From assembly GCA_030248215.1 (NCBI GenBank), contig JASANG010002193.1, positions 184,785 through 248,784 on the forward strand: DNA of 64,000 nucleotides. The letters run 5' to 3'. The first letter of the stretch is position 1. Each line of letters starts with the position of its first letter. The notes beneath the pieces are model-generated. The model searched no databases. It saw only the letters and a list, made by a program, of their open reading frames with translations, and was not told the DNA's origin. This DNA is from Enoplolaimus lenunculus. Taxonomy: Eukaryota; Nematoda; Enoplea; Enoplida; Thoracostomopsidae. This document shows, one piece after another, positions 19,454 to 30,100 of the stretch. A program made the translations under genes and the position numbers.

Positions 19454-19913
19454 GCAAACTTTACAACACTGTAAAGTTTCAAAACACAAAATATCTCCTA
19501 CCGGATATATTTCTCAATCCACCACTGGTGGAACAATAAAAACGTTTTCGTTTAACACCGGGTGGGATCGTAATGAAGTGAACTTCACTGTACACATTCT
19601 CCTGTCAAGGCAGTTGCAAAAACTGCGTTTTGTGCACAAAACGTTTCGCCATACAAACTTTTACAGGTGTTTTTTTCGGCTCTGGTTTGCGCTTTTGTTG
19701 GGCAATACCGATTTTGAAACCTAAACCTAATATGTAGGTATCATTTGAAGACGGTCTATGTTACCAAAATAAATACAACTGTCTTGCACCAGACACACTT
19801 TCCTCCATATCCGATATAAAATATTTTTCGTTACATATATTTGATATTAAAATAAAGTAAAACATACAATGAAATATAATGCGGAAGATACCGAAATTTC
19901 AACAATGAGGCCT

Positions 19914-19918
<5 letters not shown>

Positions 19919-19974
<56 letters not shown>

Positions 19975-20030
19975 TAAAAATATATATAATATATATATAA
20001 AATATATATATATATTTATATAATATATAT
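19919..20030. repeat. (AT)n and ATATA-rich microsatellite
   Basis: Alternating AT run from about 19919 to 19966, followed by imperfect TATATA/AAATATA sequence. A near-duplicate phrase (AAATATAATGCCGAAG... ATTTCAACAATGAGG) flanks it on both sides. Confidence 0.9.
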
Positions 20031-20440
20031 AAAGCAAAATATAAATGAAATATAATGCCGAAGGTATCGAAATTTCAACAATGAGGTCTAAAAACCTCAC
20101 ACAGATTTTGGATGAACGGTAAATTTCCGGCGTTTTAATGCGATCGCATGCTTGGGGGGGTGGCTTACAGAGAGCTAAAAGCTTATTGCGGCTGGTGGAA
20201 AGGGTTAAAGCATAAAGAGGCTTGGAGTGATGTTTGGGTTTTAGGTTTATATACACAGACTTGAGAAATATGTTTGCAACACAGCGTGCAAACGATGCAT
20301 TTGCAATATTATTACACTTTAGTGTTGTTCAATGCAGTCGGCTGCTGTGTTTTTATTGCTTTAACGTAACGAATTTTTGCTGTTTGATTTCATACTCGCG
20401 ATGGTATTTGAATATTTATTAATGTTTTTTGACAAAAATA

Positions 20441-20675
20441 GGCCCATGTGCAGAACTGGGCCGGATCGTTTTCCGGAAGGGCTATACTAGAGTCAGTTTA
20501 AGCTTTTAGGCTTAGGCTTAGGCTTTAGGAATAGGCTCATCCATACGTTTAGGCTTAGACTTAGGCTTAGGCTTCGGAATAGGCTCATCCGTACGCTTAG
20601 ACTTAAGCTTAGGCTTAGGCTTAGGCTTAGGAATATGCTTATAATACTGTTTCGGTCCTGTTCTATACATGGGTC
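20441..20675 (+). mobile_element. Family T telomere-repeat element
   Basis: Ends GGCCCATGTGCAGAACTGGG and CCTGTTCTATACATGGGTC. Flanks CAAAAATA and GAAAAATA form an 8-bp duplication with one mismatch. Contains three TTAGGC blocks with AATAGGCTCATCC spacers. Confidence 0.85.
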
Positions 20676-20817
20676 GAAAAATATATCATTTAGGCTCAAC
20701 GCTTAGCAAGCATACGATTGCTACTGTAGTGGATTTAGGTAAATATCTGTGTTTTCAGGTTTTATATCTCTTGAGCTTAATTTCTGAGACGGCCTCGATG
20801 ACTGTAAGACACTTGCA

Positions 20818-20925
20818 GGCAACGTTGTGGTTTAGTCGACCAGTATAAGTTAGACTCAGACTGAATTAAAGGGTGGTTTGTTTCTTTGGCTGTCCGGGTT
20901 CGATTCCTAGTTGTGGGTTCACAAT
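20818..20925 (+). repeat. Possible tRNA-derived SINE fragment
   Basis: A B-box-like GGGTTCGATTCC at about 20897-20908, with an A-box-like TGGTTTAGTCGACC about 65 nt upstream. Only one copy was seen in the window and no tail or target duplication was identified, so this is weak. Confidence 0.3.
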
Positions 20926-21163
20926 AATTTCACATTCCCGAATTCATACACATAAAGGCACGGTTAAAAGCAACGTCAATGTTTTAAGCGTTGAATTTCA
21001 ACACTTACCAAACGAAAAGTGACCCCTTAACATTTTATCACAAAACAATTTTCTGGCGGGGGGGCGTACGCCTCGCACCCGTCTTTCTGTATTCGCTAGT
21101 GGTTATGAGCAACAATTAATGCTTGGAACTGGTCACTTCTTATGCAAATGCCATTAATATGTT

Positions 21164-21353
21164 CGCCCATGTAAAGATCAGTGGCGGAACGTTTTTCTGT
21201 GGGACTAGAAAAGAGTAAGCTTAAGCTTTTGACTATTTTTTTGCTTAGCTAAGGCTTAGGCGTCTGGAATATGCTCATTCTTACGCTTAGGCTTAGGCTT
21301 AGGTTTAGGAATATACTTATAATACTGTTCCGCCTCTGTTCTTTACATTGGCC
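21164..21353 (+). mobile_element. Family T telomere-repeat element with perfect 8-bp duplication
   Basis: Ends CGCCCATGTAAAGATCAG and CTGTTCTTTACATTGGCC, flanked by AATATGTT at 21156-21163 and 21354-21361. The GGCGGAACGTTTTTCTGTGG subterminal segment is well preserved. Confidence 0.9.
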
Positions 21354-22564
21354 AATATGTTCAAGCTCACTATGAAACAAAATGTGAGAACAGTACGAAA
21401 ATGTGTCTTTAGCAAATAGTTTTAGCTTGGGGTGAAGCTTAATCTAAGGGTTATCCCCTGAGTTTACACTTTGTCGGCTCACAATCTTAAACTGTGATGC
21501 TGTACAAGTTGAAAGTTGAGTAATGCGGTTGTGTTGGTAACAATCACAAACAATACATACCTACAGTCGCGGAGCCGACAGGGTTGGTGGCTCTCCCCAA
21601 ACTCCAGAGTGGAGTCCCTAACGTAGTTACAATTTGACATATGAAAAATTTTCCAATTATCACTTAGTCTTTTCAGCCTTTTTAAACAATTACCTTACAC
21701 TAGAACTTGATTTTAGCTACAAATTTTGAATTATAACTTCTCTACATTGTTGGTTGGTATCTATTTGTTACGACTTAAAGCTAAAATCGACGAAACTGTA
21801 CCAATGTGAACCGATTAATATTAATATAACAATAATTATTGCATTATTTCAATGTTGAAATAAATAATTTATTCATTATATAAATATATTAAAGCTTAAT
21901 ATACAACTGTATATTAATAGTTCGATCGTATACTAAAAAAATGCCAGGAATTCCAACTAAGGTATGTTTCAAAGTTATTTTTCGGTTTTTCGGACTTTGT
22001 TGCGCCAGTTCTCGTTGCTGATGGAAGAGAGCCCAAATATAGCTTACATTCGTCTAAAAAGGTTTGTGTCGGCATTGGCGGATCCAAAAATTCCCACCAG
22101 GGAGCGTCTTATATATTGCTAAAAGACCTTACGAGCGGAACGAGCGAGAAGCTAAAACGCAGGTTCCGTGGCATAAAATACAAAAATTTGTAAGGTACGG
22201 TAACCTTATTAATATTTTATCATAAAAATAATTTCAAATGGAGTGCGAACTGTATATGTGTGTAGTGAAACAAGTACACAAGCGAAGCGAACGAGAAGCC
22301 AAACGTAATTTTTGTTCCACAGAAGTAAAATGCAGCCATATCCGTTAAATGGACAGTTAAAATGTTTTTGAGCAAAACACAATCATATCCCCTTTGAGTT
22401 GTAATCTCATTTTGGTGGATTGGATTCGATGGAACTATTTTTGGCCACACAACCATTAAAGCTGTTGTGCAAGTTTATTAACAAAAAATTCGTTTCCAAA
22501 TAATAGTCATGTTCCACTGGAATCGTCCGGTTTTAAATTTTTTCAAATATTTTTCTATTTCTTG
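21354..22564. other. Intergenic stretch, no gene recognised
   Basis: Contains a G/C-rich phrase near 21560-21620 resembling that at about 10030-10090, and two AAGCGAAGCGAACGAGAAGCC-type phrases (22140-22160, 22280-22300). The latter recur near 26480, 31990 and 33010 and mark another worn dispersed repeat. No credible exon was found. Confidence 0.45.
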
Positions 22565-22780
22565 GGCCCATGTGAAGATGTGGGATGGAACGTTTTTGTG
22601 GGACTGCAATAGAGTAAGCTTAAGCTTAGACTAATTTTATTGATTAGCATTAGGATTAGGCTTATGCTTAGGTATAAGATCATTCTTACACTTAGGCTAA
22701 GATATCAGATCAGTCTTACGCTCAAGGTTTGACAAAGGCTTAGTAATATGCCTATACTGCTGTTCCGACCCTGTTCTGAG
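22565..22780 (+). mobile_element. Family T telomere-repeat element, degenerate right end
   Basis: Left end GGCCCATGTGAAGATGTGGG and the GAGTAAGCTTAAGCTTAGAC segment are clear. TTAGGC units are decayed to TTAGGATTAGGCTTATGC. The right side has CTGTTCCGACCCTGTTCTGA, then loses similarity. Confidence 0.7.
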
Positions 22781-23213
22781 CTCAGAAAACAATGTCATAC
22801 ATATTCATACTTTGACAAGGAATAATTGACGGAAGTCCACGAGATGTTGAAATATACTATTTTTCCTGGTTGTCAACGGAATTCTGATTCTGGCTGAAAT
22901 TTCGGCAAAATTCATATTGGGCTTCTGATTTCCTGCAAAATGATGACAACTTGGTGCCCAACAGTGTCCTAAAGCCTATAAATAAATATAATCCATAATA
23001 CTACTCGTAATGCTAAGCCTAAGCCTAAACTTTAGCCTAAACTTTTAAGCCAGATGATGGACGACAAATTGTACAGTCGATTGATATGTAAATAGACTGA
23101 ATTGAGTGAAGAAATATTATTGTTCCCTCCGCAAATGGATGAATCCGTATTCTCCAGTGCGGATGGAACATTTTGTCCATTGAACGCTTGACAGCTTTAA
23201 AAGGTCTTCGTAC

Positions 23214-23510
23214 GTAGGCCCGTAGCCAGCTCACTTTGCTATGGGGCTAAAAATTTTCAAGAGGCGCATACAAGGGTTTTCGCTGACTTACAAGCAAGGA
23301 TGAATATTTTCTTATGGGTGCCAAAAAATTTCCAGAGGGGGCTGCGCTACCCTGGCCCCCACGGCTATCGGTCCGTGCCAAACATCCCCTCTAGAAAAAT
23401 TCTGTCCCCCTAGAAAATTACCATTCTGACTTTATTCAGCTACATCCCTTGTATGCCCCTCCTGACAATTTTTAGCTCCACAAGCAAGGTGAATTGGCCA
23501 CTAGCTTGTG
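23214..23510. mobile_element. Two family D elements, apparently head to head
   Basis: The first copy starts AGGCCCGTAGCCAGCTCAC (about 23215) and ends GGCTATCGGTCCGTG (about 23375). A second run in the opposite orientation (CCCTAGAAAATTACCATTCT, then CAAGCAAGGTGAATTGGCCA) follows to about 23510. Confidence 0.6.
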
Positions 23511-23881
23511 GATCACAGATTGTTTTGAACGGCAGAATTCATTGGTCAGCGATGGGTCTTTTCATTGCTCACCGTTGAACTGGTCATTATTTACCCGCAA
23601 ATTACACCCACAGTACCTCTGTGTCCAGTAAAAAGTTAGCTTCCTGATTAGCTTCCTGATTTACCAACGAATGAAACTAAAAAAATGACATTTAAGCTTC
23701 TACTGTACTATGTAAATGTAATATAGGATATTATTTGCTGACATGTATATATTCAAGGCTGTACTGCTACGAGGAGACCAATCGGCGTTAAAAGACAACT
23801 CAATAATTTTTCTTCCAACAATTTTTTCCTGAATAAACATACTTCGGTTAGCAATCACCCCGCCATTGATGCTAAACATTT

Positions 23882-24080
23882 GGCCCATGTTACTTTCAGG
23901 AGCGTCCCGTTTTCTCTTGAAATAATATTAAACTTTAAGTCGATTAGGCTTCTTTATAGCCGTATTGTTACGGTTACGTTTAGTTTTAGGCTTAGGTTTA
24001 TAATTAAAAGTTATCCTCATACTTATACGTAGGCATTGATTAGCACTACGCCTAAGCTATTGGTACACCGCTGGAACTAA
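23882..24080 (+). mobile_element. Family T2 telomere-repeat element
   Basis: Left end GGCCCATGTTACTTTCAGG; internal TTAGGC-like units at about 23990-24005 and GTAGGCATTGATTAGC. The right end is degenerate near GGAACTAACATT. Confidence 0.5.
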
Positions 24081-24206
24081 CATTTTTGAAATATTTGGTC
24101 ACCCCTGTTCGTTTTGAAACAGAAATATAAACCTGATATGTAACTCATTTGGGTTGGGTATATCACTGTTTTTAAAGTGTCTGCAATAATAAGGGTTTTT
24201 CTATCT

Positions 24207-24285
24207 TATATATAAATATATATATAAATATATATAATATAATATAATATAATATATATAATATATATATATATATAATATAGTT
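24207..24285. repeat. TATA/TATAA microsatellite
   Basis: A mixed run of TATATA and ATATAATATAAT units. Confidence 0.9.
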
Positions 24286-24589
24286 GGCTTGGTATCGCTT
24301 CGGGAACGGCTCTCATGGGACAAATTAAGACGTAGAAACCCAACCATAACGGTTCAAAACTTCCCATTTCAGTCGTCCGTGCTGTTTTGTTTTCAATCGG
24401 TTGACACGTTGAGAGTAGCCATTGGCACGTGAGTGAATGATTCTTTTTTGACAAGAATATGCAGCTGGGTGAATTTGTGAATAGGAACGAAATGACCAAT
24501 CGAGTGGATTTTTAGTATCCCTCATTTGATTTATATAACCGGTCGTGCCATTGGACACAAGAACGCAGCCATGAGCGTAGCTAAGATTT

Positions 24590-24784
24590 GGTCAATTTAT
24601 AGAACTGGGCGTAACAATAGTATAAGCGTATTTCTAAGCCTAAGCATAAGCGTAAACGTAAGATTGAACTTATACTTAAGCCTCAGCTTAAACCTAACCC
24701 TAAGCAACAAATACATCTAAAGCATAAGCTTACTTTATGGCAGTTTCGCAGGAAAACATACCGCCTGTGATCTTTACGTCGGCC
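24590..24784 (-). mobile_element. Family T telomere-repeat element
   Basis: Left end GTCAATTTATAGAACTGGG, right end TGATCTTTACGTCGGCC. CCTAAG-like units are diverged; AAAGCATAAGCTTACTTTAT and GGCAGTTTCGCAGGAAAAC match the family subterminal region. Confidence 0.75.
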
Positions 24785-25554
24785 CTAGGGTTTTGATCAA
24801 ACTCAGACGATCAGAGTCTGTCAAGTATTCGTCTGGAACAACGCTAGCATAACGGTAGTAGGGGTAATAAGGCATGTTTTAGAATGCAAATTCTGCTAAC
24901 ATAGAATCGTTGAAAGTTGCCAGGAAACTTCCGCTTCAGTTGTGGACCAAATTTGAAATCGACAAAACGCTGGTTTATCTCGCCCACCGATAGCGGCGAC
25001 CCTGGACTGCGCAGGTGATCCAATACAGACCCAAACCTAATTTTGTATTCAATATAACTTCATAGATATACGGGCAATAGTGTCTCAGGTTACATTTTGC
25101 CATTAAATTGTTTGGGTTTTTCCTATTTTTTGGTACAATTTCTTGCCACAGTCGTGGGACAGTTGTATTTACCGACAGGTTTTTGAAAGTTGCGTTTTAT
25201 AGGGCAGACGAAAAATATAGGGTGGAACTATGTGGTGTACTATAGAAGGGTGCGGGGTAAGAATTTTGTAAAACGGTATTAAGACAATTCATCGCCTGAC
25301 AAGCTGTTATTCGAAAGTCTGTCGGCTCGACAATTCGTTGACCATCATTATGCTTAGGCTTAGGAGATTGCGCTTTGGATACATTTATTCATAGGCTTCA
25401 GGACGCTGTTGGATGACAAGTTGTGGTGACGAATTGTCGTGATTTACGAAGAACGTTCCGAAGCGATCAATATAAATTTGGTCTGATGCCGGAAAAAGGG
25501 TGCAAAATTTTCATTATGACCCACAGAATCGCGCTGAAATTTTATATAAGAATC
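24785..25554. other. Intergenic stretch, no gene recognised
   Basis: No exon or clear element was recognised. A single GCTTAGGCTTAGG phrase near 25355 may be the last trace of a T element. Confidence 0.45.
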
Positions 25555-25784
25555 GTCTATGAAATTGTATCTGGAAATATACAGGAGTACAAAATTCTTC
25601 GTCTATGAAATTCTATCCGGAAATATACAGGAGTACAAAATTCTTCGTCTATGAAATTCTATCCGGAAATATACAGGAGTACAAAATTCGTCGTCTATGA
25701 AATTCTATCCGAAAATATACAGGAATACAAAAATCTTCGTCTATGAAATTCTATCCGGAAATATACAGGAGTACAAAATTCTCA
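25555..25784. repeat. 46-bp minisatellite, five copies
   Basis: The unit starts GTCTATGAAATTCTATCCGG and continues through AAATATACAGGAGTACAAAA. The first copy has two differences (GTATCTGG) and a later one a few; otherwise the copies are near-identical. Confidence 0.95.
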
Positions 25785-26210
25785 TTGAGAGGTTTTTGTA
25801 TTTCTAGTAACTGTCAGTGTCCTTGACCATAAAATGGTCGTATTTTAAGAACTGTTCAATATTTGACTATTTGAGCTTTTCATGACATCTCCTGTGAGTA
25901 TTCCATATTAAAATCTGAACTTAATATAAGTTTGGATTTGACGTGCTATTTGCAATTAATTTTAGCTCAATTTCATTACACTAAATTATAAATTGAAATA
26001 CTAAAAAATTCGACAATTTCACTTTTCTACCAAGCCACATTTTTAGATACTGGCATTCAATAAGAACTGAAACCATAATTTTGTCTCAAGGAGCCCAACC
26101 CCATATGAACAGGACCGCATTTAGCGTTGACTGGGTCCCGTGCAAAACCCAAACTCCGGGCCTCGAAGCAGTGGCGAATTTAGGGTTTTTGGTTCCAGGA
26201 TCCGAGGTTG

Positions 26211-26378
26211 ATTAAGCTCATGTCCCTGATTTGCATCTGAGGTTACCGTACAGGTGGACTGAGTGATAAGTTTTCCGCACTATTTTCATTTACTATTAAG
26301 CTCATGTCCCTGATTTGCATCTGAGGTTACCGTACAGGTGGACTGAGTGATAAGTTTTCCGCACTATTTTCATTTACT
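26211..26378. repeat. 84-bp direct duplication
   Basis: The segment from ATTAAGCTCATGTCCCTGAT to CGCACTATTTTCATTTACT occurs twice in tandem with no visible difference, so it is probably recent. Confidence 0.95.
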
Positions 26379-26879
26379 CGTATGATATTTGGTAGTGTGT
26401 TGTGAGAATTGAATACGGAAATGTCATATGTCTTAGTAGTCAAGAATTAAATAAAATTGATGTGGAACAGCGAAAGGAACACACGCAAGCGAAGCGAGCA
26501 GCAAGCCAGACACAATTTTAGTAATAAATCTTAACACAAAACCTTTGCTTAGCTTCGGCAGGATGTTCCGCAATCACCAGATTCGACGCTCGATCTCCGC
26601 TTTTCGTTTAGATTATATTCATTTGAACTTTGTGACCGAAAAGCCAGACGCATTTTTAACTCATTTTTTCAACAAAGTTTTACTTTTGAATTTAGTCGAA
26701 TTTTTAAAAATGATTTGGTTCTCAAACGCCGGAAACTTTTTTAGGCCGCCGTTCCCAATCGGTGGCTTCGGGCGGGGGGGGGCGCTAATGACGGTTCTAC
26801 GTATAAATAATAGTTTTTTTGCTTTTCTCGCAGCAACGGTTAAAATTAAGTAAAAAAAATTCTGCAATATTGTAACATT

Positions 26880-27062
26880 TTGACTGCATGCTCACGGGCG
26901 CTTAGCGAAGGGGGGCAGGGGCGGATCAGCACCCCCATGGAAAAATATTACCCCTCCCTAGCAAATTTTCAACCTTGCTTGAAAGGCATGCAAAACCCTT
27001 GAATGCACCTCTTTAAAAGTTTTTAGCCCCCCCTAGCAAGGCGAGCTGGCTACGGGCCTGCA
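26880..27062. mobile_element. Family D element just upstream of the LIM gene start
   Basis: Internal CCCTCCCTAGCAAATTTTCA and CAACCTTGCTTGAAAGGC, ending GCGAGCTGGCTACGGGCCTG at 27043-27062. It is in inverted orientation relative to the 15673 copy and ends about 45 bp before the first LIM-gene exon. Confidence 0.7.
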
Positions 27063-27108
27063 TGCTTAGTGCACGGCTATGATCAAAGTATTACAATTAT
27101 TTTCTAGA

Positions 27109-30100
27109 ATGACAGTGAAATCGCATCACGAATCATACATAGTTAATTCTATAACAACAAATATATCAGAGTTAGCGCATCCGGCGGACGGTTCACCAAC
27201 TACGCGAATTGAGGTTACTTATGGTTTGACCCCTTCCGGTCGTTGCTATACAATTCCTGAATTTAGTCCGGAACCCAGCGAAGAGCGGGCGCCTTTAAAT
27301 GTAAATTGATCATTTTAAGCGTGCCAAATTGGCCCATATCAGCTATAATAAATTTTTCAATAGGCCTAAACTTAAACCTAAAGTCTAAGCCAAAGCATAA
27401 ACCTAAAGTCTAAGCCAAAGCATAAACCTAAAGTCTAAGCCAAAGCAAAAACCCAAAGTCTAAGCCAAAGCATAAACCTAAAGTCTAAGCCAAAGCATAA
27501 ACCTAAAGTCTAAGCCAAAGCATAAACCTAAAGTCTAAGCCAAAGCAAAAACCTAAAGTCTAAGCCAAAGCATAAACCTAAAGTCTAAGCCAAAGCATAA
27601 ACCTAAAGTCTAAGCCAAAGCATAAACCTAAAGTCTAAGCCAAAGCATAACCCTAAAGTCTACGCCAAAGCATAAACCTAAAGTCTAAGCCAAAGTATAA
27701 ACCTAAAGTCTAAGCCAAAGCATAAACCTAAAGTCTAAGCCAAAGCATAAACCTAAAGTCTAAACCAAAGCATAAACCTAAAGTCTAAGCCAAAGCATAA
27801 ACCTAAAGTCTAAGCAAAGCATAAACCTAAAGTCTAAGCCAAAGCATAAACCTAAAGTCTAAACCAAAGCATAAACCTAAAGTCTAAGCCAAAGCATAAA
27901 TCTAAAGTCTAAGCCAAAGCATAAACCTAAAGTCTAATCCAAAGCATAAACCTAAACCAAAGCATAAACCTAAAGTCTAAGCCAAAGCATAAAATCTAAA
28001 TATAAGCCTAATCCTCAACTTAAGCTTTCCAGTCGCTAAGTTCACCAGGCTTCAGCTGTGCCCTGCGACCAACAGGCCCCAATAACTAATATAACTGGTA
28101 TATGCAGTGGACGTGTATACTTTAAAAATTACTCATAGGATATGGAATTAGATAGTTTTACAGGTTTTCAATTTAAATTTATCATGTTCCAAATTATTAA
28201 ACTCTTAAAACGAAATTGTGGCATCGAAACTGACTAGAACCTACTCCCGCGAGACACAAATCTTTTGTAAATTTTCGCCAACGAAAAAGTTTCAAAATCC
28301 ATTTTAAACAACGCTAATTGTGGATTTGGTTTAATATCTTGTCATGTTTTAAATGTTTATACTGCGATTTGAAATGAAATATTACACTTGCTATAATCGG
28401 CTTTTAGCTCAGTAAATATTTCCCAATCGAGGTACTGTAGCGACCAAAATAAGAGAGCGGGGGTAATATGAGGGGGTCCTCATTTTGAATCCTAATCAAT
28501 AGGAGTCCGTATCTCTAAGTCCATAAATGGCGATTCTTCAGGACCAAATAAAGTTGAGTTCGAGACCTTAAAGCATACTTTAGTGTTGAAAGTACATTCA
28601 TAAGCATATATAGCCTTCTATTATCGCTCAAGTTTTTGATACGAGACAAACGTTTAATACGACGGATAGTTGCTATACCGGATATATATCACCAACTGTC
28701 CGTAACTGAATAACAGGGGATTCCCTCTGGAGAGGTCAAATAAATATCAGCCCACCCCCTTATATTCGAGTCACTACACTATCCAATTTGTATAAGGGGT
28801 AAACCTGGTAAAGTATATTTTTTACGAATATGTTGATGACAGATGCTTCGTGTTCCAATCTGTGCACGTTTGCACTATAATTTTGAGGACCATAACTTTT
28901 GAACCCTAGGTCATGCAGCCATAGAAATGGTAGCATTGAATTGACCTCGTCGAGATCTATAGGATGGATCACTTTTTATTAAAATCATAAAGGTCAAGAT
29001 TCCGTACCTCCGTATATACCTTATGAAACGCTTCAGAAGCGAATACATGAAGTGAATAATTAGATAACAGCGTTAATAGTTTTCTGATATCTTACGTAGG
29101 TACTATAATTTTATTAAATTAATTTTGTTTCAGAGTATCACAACTCGAGTTGAGTATCATGAAGAAAAAACTACAACACGAACTCGGGCGACTCGACCAC
29201 TGGCCGTGCAGCAAACAATTCCGCAGTACAAACCAGCGTCGAAAACACTGAGTATCACAGAAATGAACGATACAATTGATAATTTTGACACACTCAACAG
29301 TGAGTTAGTTAACCCGAATTGTTCAGGGTTTCAGTGAGATTTACACACAGGATAACAAATAATTTCCGTAACACAAAATATTGTCGCAGGGACGGGACAG
29401 GGGGTCGCTTGTAAGTGGTACCCTCATCAAACCTTCTATTTACATCCGTTGCAGAGGTTTCCGCTGGCTTTGAGGAGGCGTTGATTCAATTGGTTGCGGT
29501 CAAAATTTTCTTTTGACAAATTAGGTTTCTTGAAGCCGTTTCAACTCTGTTAGGCTAGATTACTGTATCTAAAGCGGTCACAAGTGAAAATTACATTGTA
29601 CTTATGAAAAATACCGGATTTCCCTACCGGAACCCGAATTCCGGTTGCACCCTGGTTAACGTTAAATTATATATTTTTCGTAAATTTTAGAACGAAAAAC
29701 AGTATTGGACACATTGGACAGCTTAATTGACAACGTCAACGCCACAGCGGCAGTGCTCAAACGTGGCAGCGTTGAGCCGACTGAAGAACGAGTTCATCAA
29801 ATCCAAGAGGTAAAGCATCTACCAATTGAAATGCTTGCATTTTGTAGTATATTTTTTTGTCATTTGCAGTGGTGCATTGGAAGTGGTATGTATCCCCGCC
29901 ACCGGAAGTGTCGAAAAACAAATCGTATGCTAAAAATTGTACCCCCTTTGGGAGACATCTTGGATCCGCCACTGGTTGTTTGTAAGCGTACACTTTAGTT
30001 TCTAGGACTGCTGTGATGTATAGCTGAACAATGACAGGGTGTAAAATTTGATTCGAAAAACTATGCTTAATTTGAAAAAAAAAACGAATTCAAAATTTTT

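Noticed and set aside
19133-19489. Open frame rich in KPKPKPKRKNEHIP (and a similar one at 38080-38268)
   Set aside because: Low-complexity translation of GCCTAA telomere-type repeats inside T elements; the neighbouring frames give LSLSLS and LRLRLR equally well.
21941-21961. ATGCCAGGAATTCCAACTAA then a GTATGT donor as first exon of the LIM gene
   Set aside because: It ends in phase 0, while the exon at 27108 would need a two-base remainder; phase-0 joining gives an early stop. No intermediate exon was found.
29705-29998. Extended open frame past the donor at 29810 in the LIM gene
   Set aside because: The part after GTAAAG is intron read-through; phases to the next exons fit only the spliced form.
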